From Trochalopteron elliotii (lineage: Eukaryota > Chordata > Aves > Passeriformes > Leiothrichidae), in contig JANPWX010000168.1 of assembly GCA_024734555.1 (NCBI GenBank), positions 1,274,252 through 1,338,251 of the forward strand: 64,000 nucleotides of DNA, given 5' to 3'. Below the pieces are notes generated by a model, which did no database searches, was not told the origin of the DNA, and worked only from the letters and a program-made list of their open reading frames with translations. Position numbers and translations under genes: made by a program. Shown one piece after another: positions 37,591 to 49,800 of this stretch (its first letter is position 1; every line of letters begins with the position of its first letter).

Positions 37591-37809
37591 GATAAAAAGG
37601 ATTAATTGATTACATCCTTCAAAATGCCCAACTCCAATGCCAAACTTCATTCTAACCACAGGGGTGGCCGAGAAGCCAGCAGACGGGAGTTGGTCTCCAG
37701 GTCTTTGCAGAGTGCTCAGCATTGCCTGGAGAACCAGGATTTTGGAACTGCATATGCTCATTATCTCCTGGTACTAAATCTAGCTCCTGAGTTAAAAACT
37801 ACTGTCAAA
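37591..37809 (+). CDS. PRMT9: PRMT9 coding exon 1 (with 33 nt 5' UTR)
   Basis: Residues 1-62, coding from 37624. The exon appears to begin at 37591 after TTTTAG and ends AAA|GTAAGT, phase 0. It encodes a short, basic, poorly conserved leader and then [19 protein letters not shown], the first TPR-like helix pair. Unlike the GC-rich human first exon, this one is not CpG-dense. The following intron (37810-38228) holds nothing recognised. Confidence 0.93.
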
Positions 37810-40800
37810 GTAAGTGCTCTTTGAATTACTTGAAATTTCATTTATTGTAATTCTTTTGAGGTCCTTGTGACATGCTTTGTTCTTGTGATTTGTTACGTGT
37901 AACTGATTTATGCTTCTATTGAAGACAGAATTGGGAAAATCAGTAATAATTGGGATGGCCAGTGACATCTTTAATAAGCTCTGTATGAAGGGAGTTCATA
38001 GAATCTTCTTTTAATCTCTATGTGCCAATTACATTTAATAAAACTAGGGCCTTGTCAGTATTGGAGCATGCATTAATATACAAGCAGGCTCTCAGTAACA
38101 CTGCTGGGTGCTGATCCTCGTGTGTGGGTGTCCAGGTGTATGTCAGGGCACCTCCAGGTGTTTTCAGGGCTCAGTTCCCTACTTCTGGCAGCTCCCAGCA
38201 CCTCAGTGGTCTATGCTTTATTTTCTAGGAAACATTTCAGTTTACTCTGTTTAAATGGGCAGAAGAACTGGATTCTCTGGCACGGATTCAAGATCTGTTT
38301 AACTGCTATGAACAAGCACTTGAACTGTATCCCAACGATGAAGTGATCTGTAACAGTATGGGAGAACATCTCTTCAGGTTTGTAGTGATGTATATTAAGT
38401 TTTTGTAAGGGTCATGTTGTAAATACAAACACATTCAAATCTGTTTGTCTTAAATCGCTTAAAAAGAGTAGCCAGTGCTAAAGTAAATGTTAATTACAGC
38501 AAATGTAAAAAAAAAAAAAAATCCCACACCGTGTTTTGTTATTACTCAGGTCTTCTAAGGCTGGGATTTTAAGACTGAAGTCATAGATCATAATCCAGGT
38601 GGTTTTAGTTAAGTTTCCTTCTTGTAATTTCTTTGTTTTAAGGGAACACCTCTCTGAGCATCGTGCTAAAATGTATACAAATATTTGATAGATTTAGGGT
38701 TTTTTTCAGTGCCGTCTGATTTGAGATTATGCTGTAGGTATTACTAAAACTTGATTCAGATTCACAATTTGGTTTCTTTTTTGTTCCTTTTAATTTCTTT
38801 TTTCAAAACTGGCACTTAATGCAAAAGCTGGCAACTCAAAATTCGGTGGTTTTGCAGGATGTTCCAGATAAATAGAGTTCCAACAGATTTATAGCATTCT
38901 CTTGAGTTAAATATCTGTGAGACTGGATTGCAGAGCTGCTGCTGTCATGTTGTTGCAGTGAGTTCTTATAAATAAAATTTGTTTTACTTTGTCAAAGGAT
39001 GCAGTAGTGGATGAAGGTTGGTGCACACAGTGGTGTTTCTGAACTGGCTTTGCATTTTACAGCCACTTGATGTAAAGCTATAAATCATTCTTTTTCATAA
39101 AGTAATGCCGCTGTTTCTAAAAATAACTTTCCCAGCTAAGGCAAAACATTTCTGTTATCTTTTAGCTGACATGAGACCTCTTTACAGAGCCTCAGATGTT
39201 CACAGCTGCGTGCACACTTTCCATTTGTTTGTCACTCTTGCTCTCAGGATGGGCTTCAGAGACGAAGCAGCCGGCTATTTCCACAAAGCGGTGAAGCTGA
39301 ACCCCGGCTTTGCCGACGCCAGGGAGAACTTTTACCGCGTGGCCAACTGGCTGGTGGAGCGCTGGCACTTCATCATGCTCAACGATGCCAAGAGGAACCT
39401 CACCTACCTCAGGGCCATTGAGAACGCTGTGCGCTCTGGGAGCAAATCTGTCCTGGATATCGGGACGGGAACGGGAATTTTGAGGTATGCCATGGCGGAT
39501 GTTACACGTGAATTTAATAGAAAAGGTAATAGAAAATGGAAAATGTACTAGAAAAGATGGGTTGCCTGACAAAATTTGGCTGAGAGTGGAAAAAATAACT
39601 GCCTTGATCCTTTTATGGAGACGGAATTTAAGAAGGCAAGCAAAGCTTTCAGAAGCCAGTGAGACTGGAGATTAGTGTCTAGTAGTATTTTTTGAACCTT
39701 TTTTCATTATTTGTTGCAGATGCTTTTTGTGCCAGTAAGTGCTGTTTAAATGGAATTACTCACATGAGTTTTGAAGTTGTAATGTTATTTGTCCTGTCTT
39801 TAAATATTGAATGTAAAGAGTAGATTCAGCATAGCTGAGGGAGTGTCCTTATGCTAACTGTGGTGGTTTTTTTGCTGATAACATAACTTGTGCAATATCA
39901 GTGTTTACACAAGAGATACCCATCCATTTAATGATGATTTTTAGACTTAAACTGGTAGAAATACGAAGCAGATGTGGAGGAGGGGAAAACCCTTGATTCT
40001 TGTTTTTCAGTATGTTTGCAAAGAAGGCGGGAGCATCTTTTGTCTATGCCTGCGAATTATCCAAAACCATGTATGAACTTGCCCGTGATGTGGTGGCAGC
40101 AAATAACATGGAAAGAGAGATCAAACTTCTGCATTTGAAGTCACTTGATATAGAAATTCCAAAGGACATACCTGAAAGGTACGTTGTTGCTTTCTCTTCT
40201 GATGGTATTTTGAGTTTGCTCATAATTCCAAGAAAATAGGAAATGTCTTGACCTAAACAGGAAATAACACTGCTGTGATATTGCTTATAATGTGAGAAGA
40301 TTCTCTGTATCCTTTATGTGTTTAAAGAGCAGAAATGATAACATGCTCTTCGGACCATCCTAATTTCTATGGTAGATCAACAATGTTGTAAATTAAGGAG
40401 TTTAATTCTTTGATGGTGGGAGCTTTGGGGCATATGTGATGATACTGCAGCAATGGGAAAAAATTAGATTACTATGTCATAAAAGTAACTTCTAACACAC
40501 TTTTATACTTCCCAGATCTTATGGCTCACTTCTGCAGCCTTTGAATAGGATGGAGATACTAGCATTTAATAAAGTTATGGTGGTGGTTCAAGGTCGTGAT
40601 CTGAAATGATGAAGGTTTAGGTCAATCAAGCCTTGCCTAATTGTGTCAGCTGAGCTACTGTAACATGTATCCCTTTAGTGTATATCATGAGTAACTAGAT
40701 GTCAACTATTAATAAATAAATTACTGCTGTTCTGAAAGTGTCTCATCTTATTATGATGTATGTTTTTTGGCTTAATTCCAGAGGACTTACTTACAATTTT

Positions 40801-43800
40801 AGGGTTGTTAGTCTGTGTAGGAATTTTATTGTGCTTTGATTATAGTTTTGAGGCTTTTATTTCCTTTTTATACAAATGCATGAGTTACATACTCTTGCAC
40901 AAAATATACATTCTGCAGTATCATTGGCTGTGTGCCCAGGCTGAAACATCTTCCTGTTTTGGCTAGATTCTTCCCACACAATTTATTTATAAATGCTGAG
41001 CAAGAAGCTTTACAGTAAATACTTGCTCAATATTTGCTCTCTTTTATCTGCATCTTCAATATCTTCTGACAACAATTCAAAACATAATTTTTTGGAAGAA
41101 TTAAATTGCCCACATGTACTGAAACTCCAGAATGCTGGTAGAAGTTTTGCTCTGAGCTCATATTGGTATGGTGGTGTTTTTTCTTTAAAAGAATGATTGA
41201 TTGCTGACAGGAGTGTTGGTTGTACATCATATTTTTCTTGTCTAGAGTTTCCTTGGTTGTCACAGAAACAGTCGATGCTGGCTTATTTGGAGAAGGAATT
41301 GTGGAGAGCTTGATACATGCTTGGGAACATCTGCTTTTACAACCAAAGGTAGGTGATGTGGGCACCTGTGCATGTGCACACATTCCAGACATATGGGAAT
41401 GAGAAACACTTGTCTTGTAAATATTTCATTCCTTTTGGTATGCTAAGAATGAGTGATCTGGGCTTGCTCGGTGGATTTGATTTTGATGAGTGGCAGGGAG
41501 GCAGAACATACATTGTACTTCTGTGAGCTCTGTGTTCTGAGTAAACAGGTATTTGCAAAGCATGTTTCCCTGGTGTAACCTTCCTTCATCACACATGGTT
41601 CACTCTTAATCACTGTTCATTCATTTATTTTAAATCTTTCTTGGCCCCCATCTTTGTAAGTAACACCAAAAGAGTTTGTGTGGATTTTAAATGTACAGTC
41701 AGTCTAAGCAGAAAATGCTGAATTATGGTAGAGTTATTTCTCATTGTAACACTTGGGAACACTCAGTTATAATTTGGTAAATAAATTAATTTATTTTTGC
41801 TGTTTTGAACCTTTTTGGAAGACTGAGCAATTCCACTGGGTCTCAGATTTTACTTTGTATTTTGTGGTTTTGCTAGTACATTGAACAAAGTAATATGACA
41901 AGGAGTCTTGGGACTTCTCTTTATTTTGTCCTTGCCTTGATTCCAACTCATTTAAAAAAAAGTTTTCACTGGCTGAAACCTTTTGTGTCGTACTGACTAG
42001 AAACTGATGACCTCTAGCGTTAAGTACAGGAATGATGCATAACATAAAAGTCGTCAAATGTTTCAGTATACTCTGAGTTTTTCAATCTGAATTTTGTTAC
42101 AGTTACACAGAGAAAGGAGTAGACTGAAGAGTAAAGCTGATGCCTGGTTATATTGAAACACTGTATTTAAAAAACTCTTTAATGGTCAGCAGAATGCCAA
42201 AGATTAGTGACTTTACCAGTCACTAAGAACTTAGCCATGTTTTGACTGTTAGTTGAATGGCTCTCTAATATGTAACTTAGGCTTTTTAGTAATGGTAGAA
42301 ATAGGCGACTGTCTAATTGCATGTTGTTGTTCATGTTTTCACAGCCTAAAAACCAAGACATTAGTGCTGGAGACTATGGCAGAGTTATTCCTGCAAGTGC
42401 TACAATATTTGGGATGGCAGTGGAATGCAAAGAGATACGTAGACATCACAGGTGTGTTTAAACTCCACCATACCTTGAACTCACATTTTTTATTTGGGAA
42501 GAGAGAATGGTTGTTTTTATTGACCATTTCTCAGTTACTTTGCTCTTTGTTTTTTGAGTGGTTGATTATCTGTTTAACTAAAAAAATTTCTGCTCTCACC
42601 ATCCCCACCCCTTTTCCAAGCTGTCTTTTTTTTGCCCCACCTCCCTACCCCTTTGACGTTCAGATTTTCTGGACCTGTTAATGCTACAGTTATGCTGAAA
42701 TACCTGCCTCTAACACATGCTAAACAAATTTAATTCCTTCATAGTAAAATTACTGCTCAATTTCTGAATTGGAGATTCTTGGAATAACACTTGGCCTTTA
42801 TCCTCATTTTACCCTCTTTATAAAAACCTGCTCCATACCTCACTTGTGGATCTAACCCTGGATCTAACCCCTGTAAAGCCAAAGTGTAGGTATGTCTGTC
42901 TTTATCGCTCTCAATGTCCTTTGACTAATTCTGAACTGGCATACAGCAGGGTTTCTTTGCTGAGACCAGTTCTGACTGTATATCAATTCATATTTATTCT
43001 TTCATATTTATTCTCATCTTTTGGAACAGTATCATTGTATGGAGACAGTCTCTGTCTGAGAGGTTTGGACTTGGTGTATTTTGTTTAGGATTAATATTGT
43101 TGTAGATGAGAGAAAATACTAACTTCTAGAGGAGCTCCAGTGCACTGGGTGGAGAGCAGCCAGGCTGCGTCAGATTTCTCTAATGCACTAGACCTGGAAA
43201 GTGACCAGAAAGAGAAAGATGTTCCCATGGTAGATGGCCACAGAATAATTTCTTTTATAAGTTAATTATTCATCAATTAGAAGAGGTTTTGCCATGAAAC
43301 TGGGCATTGACCGTTCCTTACAAAATTTAAATATAATGAAAGTTAATTTGCCGTTAACTTTGGATTGTTGAATTTATGTTCCATTTTAATAGCTTAAGTC
43401 ACTTAGCAGGACTGAAGTGATCATTGTGAATTAATTATATGTTGTAGGAAAAAAAAGTCACTTTTAAATTTCTTGCCTTTATAGTTTGAGATCCCTTTTT
43501 GCTCCAGTAAGAATATTTAAGATTGTTTTAACAAGTCCTGTTTTTATGTAAAACACTTACCTGTTCTCAGATTTAAGCTGTGCAGATCTCTTTGAATTAT
43601 TCTCATATTTGTGCCTTCACATTTCCTCAAGTGTTTTCACATTTTACAGGAAAGCTTTGGGGTTTGGATGTTTTTTTCTGAGCAGGAGCCCTAATGAAAT
43701 AGCAGTGTAGGAGTATCTCTTTTCTCATGATTTTTGTATAATCTAGCACAGTTTCTGCCTTAAACAATTAATACAGCTTTTCTTTGAGCTTTTCCTCGTG

Positions 43801-46800
43801 CTTTAATTTTTTTTTTTTCTTTGAGTGGTTAGAAGTAGACATTGAGCTCAGAATTGAATGAATACATGATTTTTTTCCTGAAATACATTTAAAAGTGTGT
43901 TTAATTTATCATCAAACACTGATTCATTGTGCTGAAAGAAGAATCCCCTTTAAGTCCAATTGTTGATAATCTTGCATATCTGTAGTAATGCACCCCACAC
44001 ACCCAGCAAGTGTTTTCCATATAGGGAAAGTTGAAAGCTCACCCCTTAAGGTAAAGAACCTAGATTCTTCCATACCCTTCTGACAAGGATTGGCTCAGGG
44101 CCAGAGAGAAGCATTTATTGAATCTTGTCACTGTTCCTCAAATCCTGTATCCCTCTCTATTGGCTGCAAGCCAAGGTATCCCTCCTAAAACATTTAGTAC
44201 TTGGGAAAGAACACGAAAGGAAAGGCTTTTTCAGATGTCTTAGCAGGGAGTCTGAGGTTTCTCAGGGGCCTGTGTGCACTTTATTACTTGTTTTCTGTGA
44301 CATTTTGTTTACTTTGTTATTTTTTTCATTATTAAACCTTTTGATTTACAAAACATCTTCAAGGACCAGTCTCCCTAATTATTATAGCCACTTTTTTGCA
44401 AGGCTGGACCCTCAGAGTGTGGATTAAATCCACACATATCATAGCCACCTCTGTGTCTGATCTGATCTTCCACTTCGTATTGTGCCCCATGCTTTCAGCA
44501 ATTTTAATTAATGCTTCATTGCTTGTGCTCTGGTTCTGGGTTTTTTTCCTAGGATATAGTGAAATTCTTAATATGTATTGGGCTTTTTCTTAGTTTCTAG
44601 TGACAGCATTCAGTTCTGATTCTTGAAAGTGAGGTATGTTTTCTGTGCTTTAGAGCTGCTCTGACCATGACAAAAACCCCACAGAATTTAGTATTTTTTA
44701 ACTTCTCTATTCTAACACTGTATATTTTTAAATAATCAGTCAGCCTAAGGAGAATTTCCATTAGGCTTTTGGTCAAATGACTTGGAATTTAATTTCTCCT
44801 CTGTTTGCCTTCACTCCCAGAGTGGGAATGCAAGAAGTTGCTGGTGTGTGCTTGTCAGATTCAGTGCAGTTCTTCAGTCCCACCTATGCTGCTGCTGGCT
44901 CAGAGGAAACTGTGGAGCCCTACACCACCGAGAAGCTCAGTCGTATTCCTGGGGGTTACAGGGCCCTCACAGAGCCCTGTCAAGTCATGACAGTAGATTT
45001 CAACGATCTGCAGGTAATGATTTTTCTTACACCCTTCTTAAGTCATCTTTTGATGATAGTGAAAGTCCCATATCTCATTTGTTGTTGGGTTCAGCTTCAG
45101 CACAGTTCACAAGTACAAAGTTGGCAGGGCTGCACTGGAATTCTCTGCTGGTTTTGATGCTTGTCTGGGTGTGTGGTGATGTGATTCCTCATGTGACAGT
45201 CTGTAATTTTTTTGAAGGTGGAGTTTTCTTTCTAGCTGTAGGGAACTTTATAAACTACCCCACCACAAGATCAGCTACAGGCCTCAGTACAGGGAGGGGG
45301 TGGAAGGATGCAAGGGATCCATCCTAAATGATTAATGCAGTTGTGGAGGTGACTTAGTTTATTCCTCTAAAGTCAGTTTTCACAAAGCTCTTGGAAGACA
45401 GATAAAAGGCTGTATTTTCCATCTGGCATAAAAATGTAAATGTTAGTGGGTAAGTGTAAAAGAGAAGATGAAGAAATTATTCTGTTCAACCATTTGATTC
45501 CATACTTCAGCTCCTTTGTATCTTAGGGTATTTCTGTAATAGGGCATTCTGAAATCTAGTAGCATAATTTTGTGTATTTAGCACAAAATACATTAGTAGG
45601 TATATGCTAAATAGGCCTGAACTGGAAGGCAAAGAGCCCAGCCCCTGCAGCTGAGCTTGCTAAAAGGATGACATATCTGATCTCTGGTGTGCTTCTGGCT
45701 CATTGACCTGTGGTGAGGAGCTAGCATTGAGTCAGAGCTTAAAATAGATTCTGTTATATAAATGAAATTATTCTTGGCTGCTGCTTGGCCAGGAGTTGCA
45801 GTTTCTGAATCAATAGCTTTTCCTAGTTGGCTTGTCTGACATCCTGAGATGAAAAATGAAATAAGACAAGGCTCTTCAGTGTACTATTGGGAGCAATCTC
45901 TGTGACCTAATGTTGCTTCTGCTTCCAGCATCAATAAGGAACTATTGCTCTCATCTGAGAGATGTCTGTTTTTAAGCATCTGCCTGCTGGCAAACATGTA
46001 AAGATAATTTTAAAGAGTAAAGAACAGTGTTATTCTTGAAATTGTGTTTCAGAAGTGCTCCTTTGAAGTTTCAGTTAGACTAATGGAGTGCTCCTGTCAT
46101 GAAATGTTAAGATATCGTAAGTAAAAAGGAAGAAATGCCACTTTTATGAATCACTGATGTGGCTGGGAGTCCCTGGTTACTGTTTGTTGTTACTTATTGG
46201 GCAAATGTGGCACTTCCAAACACTGGTAGGTTACTTTCAGCATGGATTTTTTCTTTTGTTTTTGTTTTGGGGGTTTTTTTATGTGTTATGTCATGGCCAT
46301 ACCTAGATGTTCAATCAATGCAACTAAAAATGAGAAAAAAATTGTTCCTATTGTAATAAGAAAAAATCCTCCTAAACTTAAAAACAGTAGCAGAACTACT
46401 GACTAAGAACAGAAATTCAGATAAGAAATCACTTTGCACTAGTAAGGTAGTTTCTAAGACCTATTTTCTAAACTCCTCTTTCAAAGAACTAGAGGCATGT
46501 TGCATTTATTCCGCTTGTGCTAACTAGCCAGATCTAAAGTGGCAGAACTTAGAAGACCTAAAATACAGTACAAAAGTGTTTATTGAACTGAGTTGTAGGA
46601 GACTTCAAAGACATCAGTACAGATCAGAGAAATAATAAGTCAAAATTCACAAATAATAATAATAATAATTTGAAAAAAGCAGCTGCTTTATGGTGATTAC
46701 TTTATTACTGCTGTTGTTAGCAGCAGCAGCTCGGTCCCTCCCAGGCAGGGGAATGAGGTGTGGCTGTAATTACACTTGCACCCAGCCCAGTGCTACATGT

Positions 46801-49800
46801 GTGCTTGTTTGCTGGCAGCAGATCAGTGCCACTGGCAGGGGAAATGTTTACCTCTGCAGCCAGTAATTAAAGCTCAGTCTCACTTTCAGGCCCTAAAGGA
46901 GCTGTGCTTTTGCCAACAGTTACAGATTTTGGCTCTTCTTAATCCTTCATGAGAAGTTGTGGAATGGAATATGTGAGAAATTGTGGATCAAGACATAGGA
47001 AACTCGATAACTGCATTCTTTCTGTAGATTTTCCTTCTGTTTGTAGGTCTTCCTCATTCAGAGGAGATGTGTGGCATTGGATCATTTTGGGGTTTCACTG
47101 CCTATTCCTGTGCCATTGCTTTATTTCCTTTGCTCTCTCTCTTTAACAAGACTACTTGATAAATTGCCATCCTGATGTGCTATGGCTGTTTAAATCTGTA
47201 ATTGGCATAAATAATAGAAGAAGGTTTATAAAGTGGCAAATGTGAGGAATAAATATGGGTTAAGCAGCATGGCAGAGAGCAGGGAAAGCTGAAATAAGCC
47301 TTCAAATGGGTTTTTAAGTGATGGCAATGTAACACTGCAGTTACTAGAACCCACTGGATGAGAAACTTGGGCCTGCTGCTTTTGTGGAACAATCAGAAAG
47401 AATACTAATATCAAATACACTTCAATACCTCTCCAACTTCTCAGAAACTAAGAACAAGGTGCATGCTTGTGCTATTGCTGTCTTATTTCAAGGGGCTTGA
47501 TGCCAGAAAAACTTCAACTGACTACACTTTTCTTCACTGGCTGAGGAGGTACCAAAAAGATGACTGGCAGTAAAGCACTTCTGTTGAAGAGCAGTGAGAT
47601 CTTACTATGAACTTTGTTATCATCCAGTAATTTTAACTTGCCCATTGCTCAGCCACCCCAGCTGTGAAAAGAGGGATAGACAAGCTCTTGGAAAACACAG
47701 AATGAAGAGGGAAGAACAAGAAACCCAGCACAGCATGTGACAGCTACTCATGTCTTCAGAGCAGGACATGAACTTTTCTTTTGCCATGTGTATTTTAAGA
47801 TTGAAACTTAAAGAGAACAAGTGTTGACATAAGCAGATCAGGAAGGTGATAAATGTTTTGGAAGAGCTATTACCAAGCAGAATGGCTGTGACTGAGAGAA
47901 CCTTTGGTCCCTTGTGTTTGACCTGCTGTTAATGGGTTTATGCCAGAGCTAAAACATTAGTGTTGGTCCTTTTGTGCTTGTGAATGTTGGGAGCAGAAGG
48001 TAATTTCTGAGAAAAAGAAATTGTACATGGAAAAAGACTCAATTCCTGTTACATATTCAGAGCTTTCTAGGAGTATTGGAGAATTTATAAATGGTCACTT
48101 TAGGGTAGGCCTTAAGGTCTTCCCAGTAGTGAAATTGCACATGCCTGAGCTTCTACACAAGGCCTACACAGCCCAGATAGCAGATAAAACACCCTCAAAG
48201 GTGTTTGACTTCCTTTTTTTATAATGATTCTGCAAGCCTGTATTTGAGCAAACTCACAGTACACAGTATTTCTAGAACTGATTGAACACAGGTTTTAAGT
48301 GAAACATGTGCCTGAGCATTGGCTTGAGTCCAGCCAAAAGCCTGGCTCTGTTTTTATTCCTCCTCATAAGGCAAGCCCTGCCAGTCTGAAGTCTTTCTTG
48401 CACTTTTCAGTGGGTTTAAATGTGCGTGTTCTTAGATGGAGGCGTGTTTGCTTCTCACAGATGCAGGTTGTCCATGTTGGAAATGGCTCTTGCATGCGGG
48501 AAGACAGTTCCTATGCTAGTGAGTACTAATGATGATAATTGGTATTGTAGAGGCTTGGTAAACCCAGGTTTCTGTTGGATGCCCTCATGGATTGGTGCAG
48601 AAATTTCGGATGATTTATTTTAATGAAACCAAATTTTTATTTATGGAAATAAACTCCCCCACTTTTTTTCCCTCTTTCTGCTTTGGTCAGGAGCTGAAGA
48701 GCCTGGCAGCTAGAAAGCCCTGGAAGCTCAGCCTGCCAGTCACTGAAGGAGGAATACTGGATGCTGTTGTGGTGTGGTTTGTACTGCAGCTTGACGATGA
48801 GCACTCTCTATCTACGAGTCCCAGTGAGGAAACTTGCTGGGAACAGGCAGTGTATCCTGTGCAGGGCCTCCTTGGTACGTCCTGTGGCTTTGCTTGTTGT
48901 GGTACATTGACTTGGTTTCATTTGGGGTTGTTTTTTTTCATTTTGATAAGTTAGCGTATCTCAGACTACGAAGTCCAAATAGGGTTAGAAGTTCAACAGC
49001 AAGTAGCTGAGAGGTGGTTCCTGATCTCCCTGCATCAGGGCTTGTTTGTGGGACTTTGCTGTTAAGCAGATGAGATCTGGGAGAATACTTTTCATTAACT
49101 TGGGTTTTTTCTATACTGAATTTAATGCGTTGTGAAGCATCTCCAAAAAGTGGGGCTACTGACTGGCTCACCTGGTGAACATGTGACTTAGGAGAGGAAG
49201 GGGGGCAAGGTGAAGTAGGAATTGCTAGCTGCTACTGCCACAAAACCAGAACTAAACATTCCTATCTACCCCTTGCCCCATCTGTGATTCAACTTGGAAA
49301 ATACTATCCATGTACAGGCATCGGCAATGTCATTTTTAACAGCGTCTGTTCCGTATTCACCCACCTTTTATTTTCCTGTTTCCTAGAATCTTAGAATATC
49401 TCAAGCTGGAAGGGACCCATAAGGATCATTGAGTCCAGCTTCCTGCTTCTTGCAGGACTACCCAAAAATCAAATCACCTGTCTAAGAGCATTATCCAAGT
49501 GCTCCTTGCACTCTGGCAGGCTTGGTACTGTGACTACTACCCTGGAGAACCTGTTCCAGTGATTGATAATCCTGTGGGTGAAGAACATTTTCCCAGTGTC
49601 CCATCTGAACTTCCCTGATGCAGCTTCATTCCATTTGCTCACGTGCTGTCTCTGAGAGAGATCAGCACCTTCCCCTCCTCTGTCACCCTTGAGGGGGTTC
49701 TCTGTGATGAGATCTTCCCTCAGCCTGCTCTTCTCCAGGCTGAACAAAGCAAGTACCCTCAGCTGCTCTTCATAAGGCCCCTGAGGCCTTTCTCTGTGGT

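Noticed and set aside
44782..45327. 181-codon frame overlapping PRMT9 exon 7
   Set aside because: It is in a different frame from the PRMT9 exon, which continues in phase from exons 6 and 8. It reads through the exon donor into the intron.
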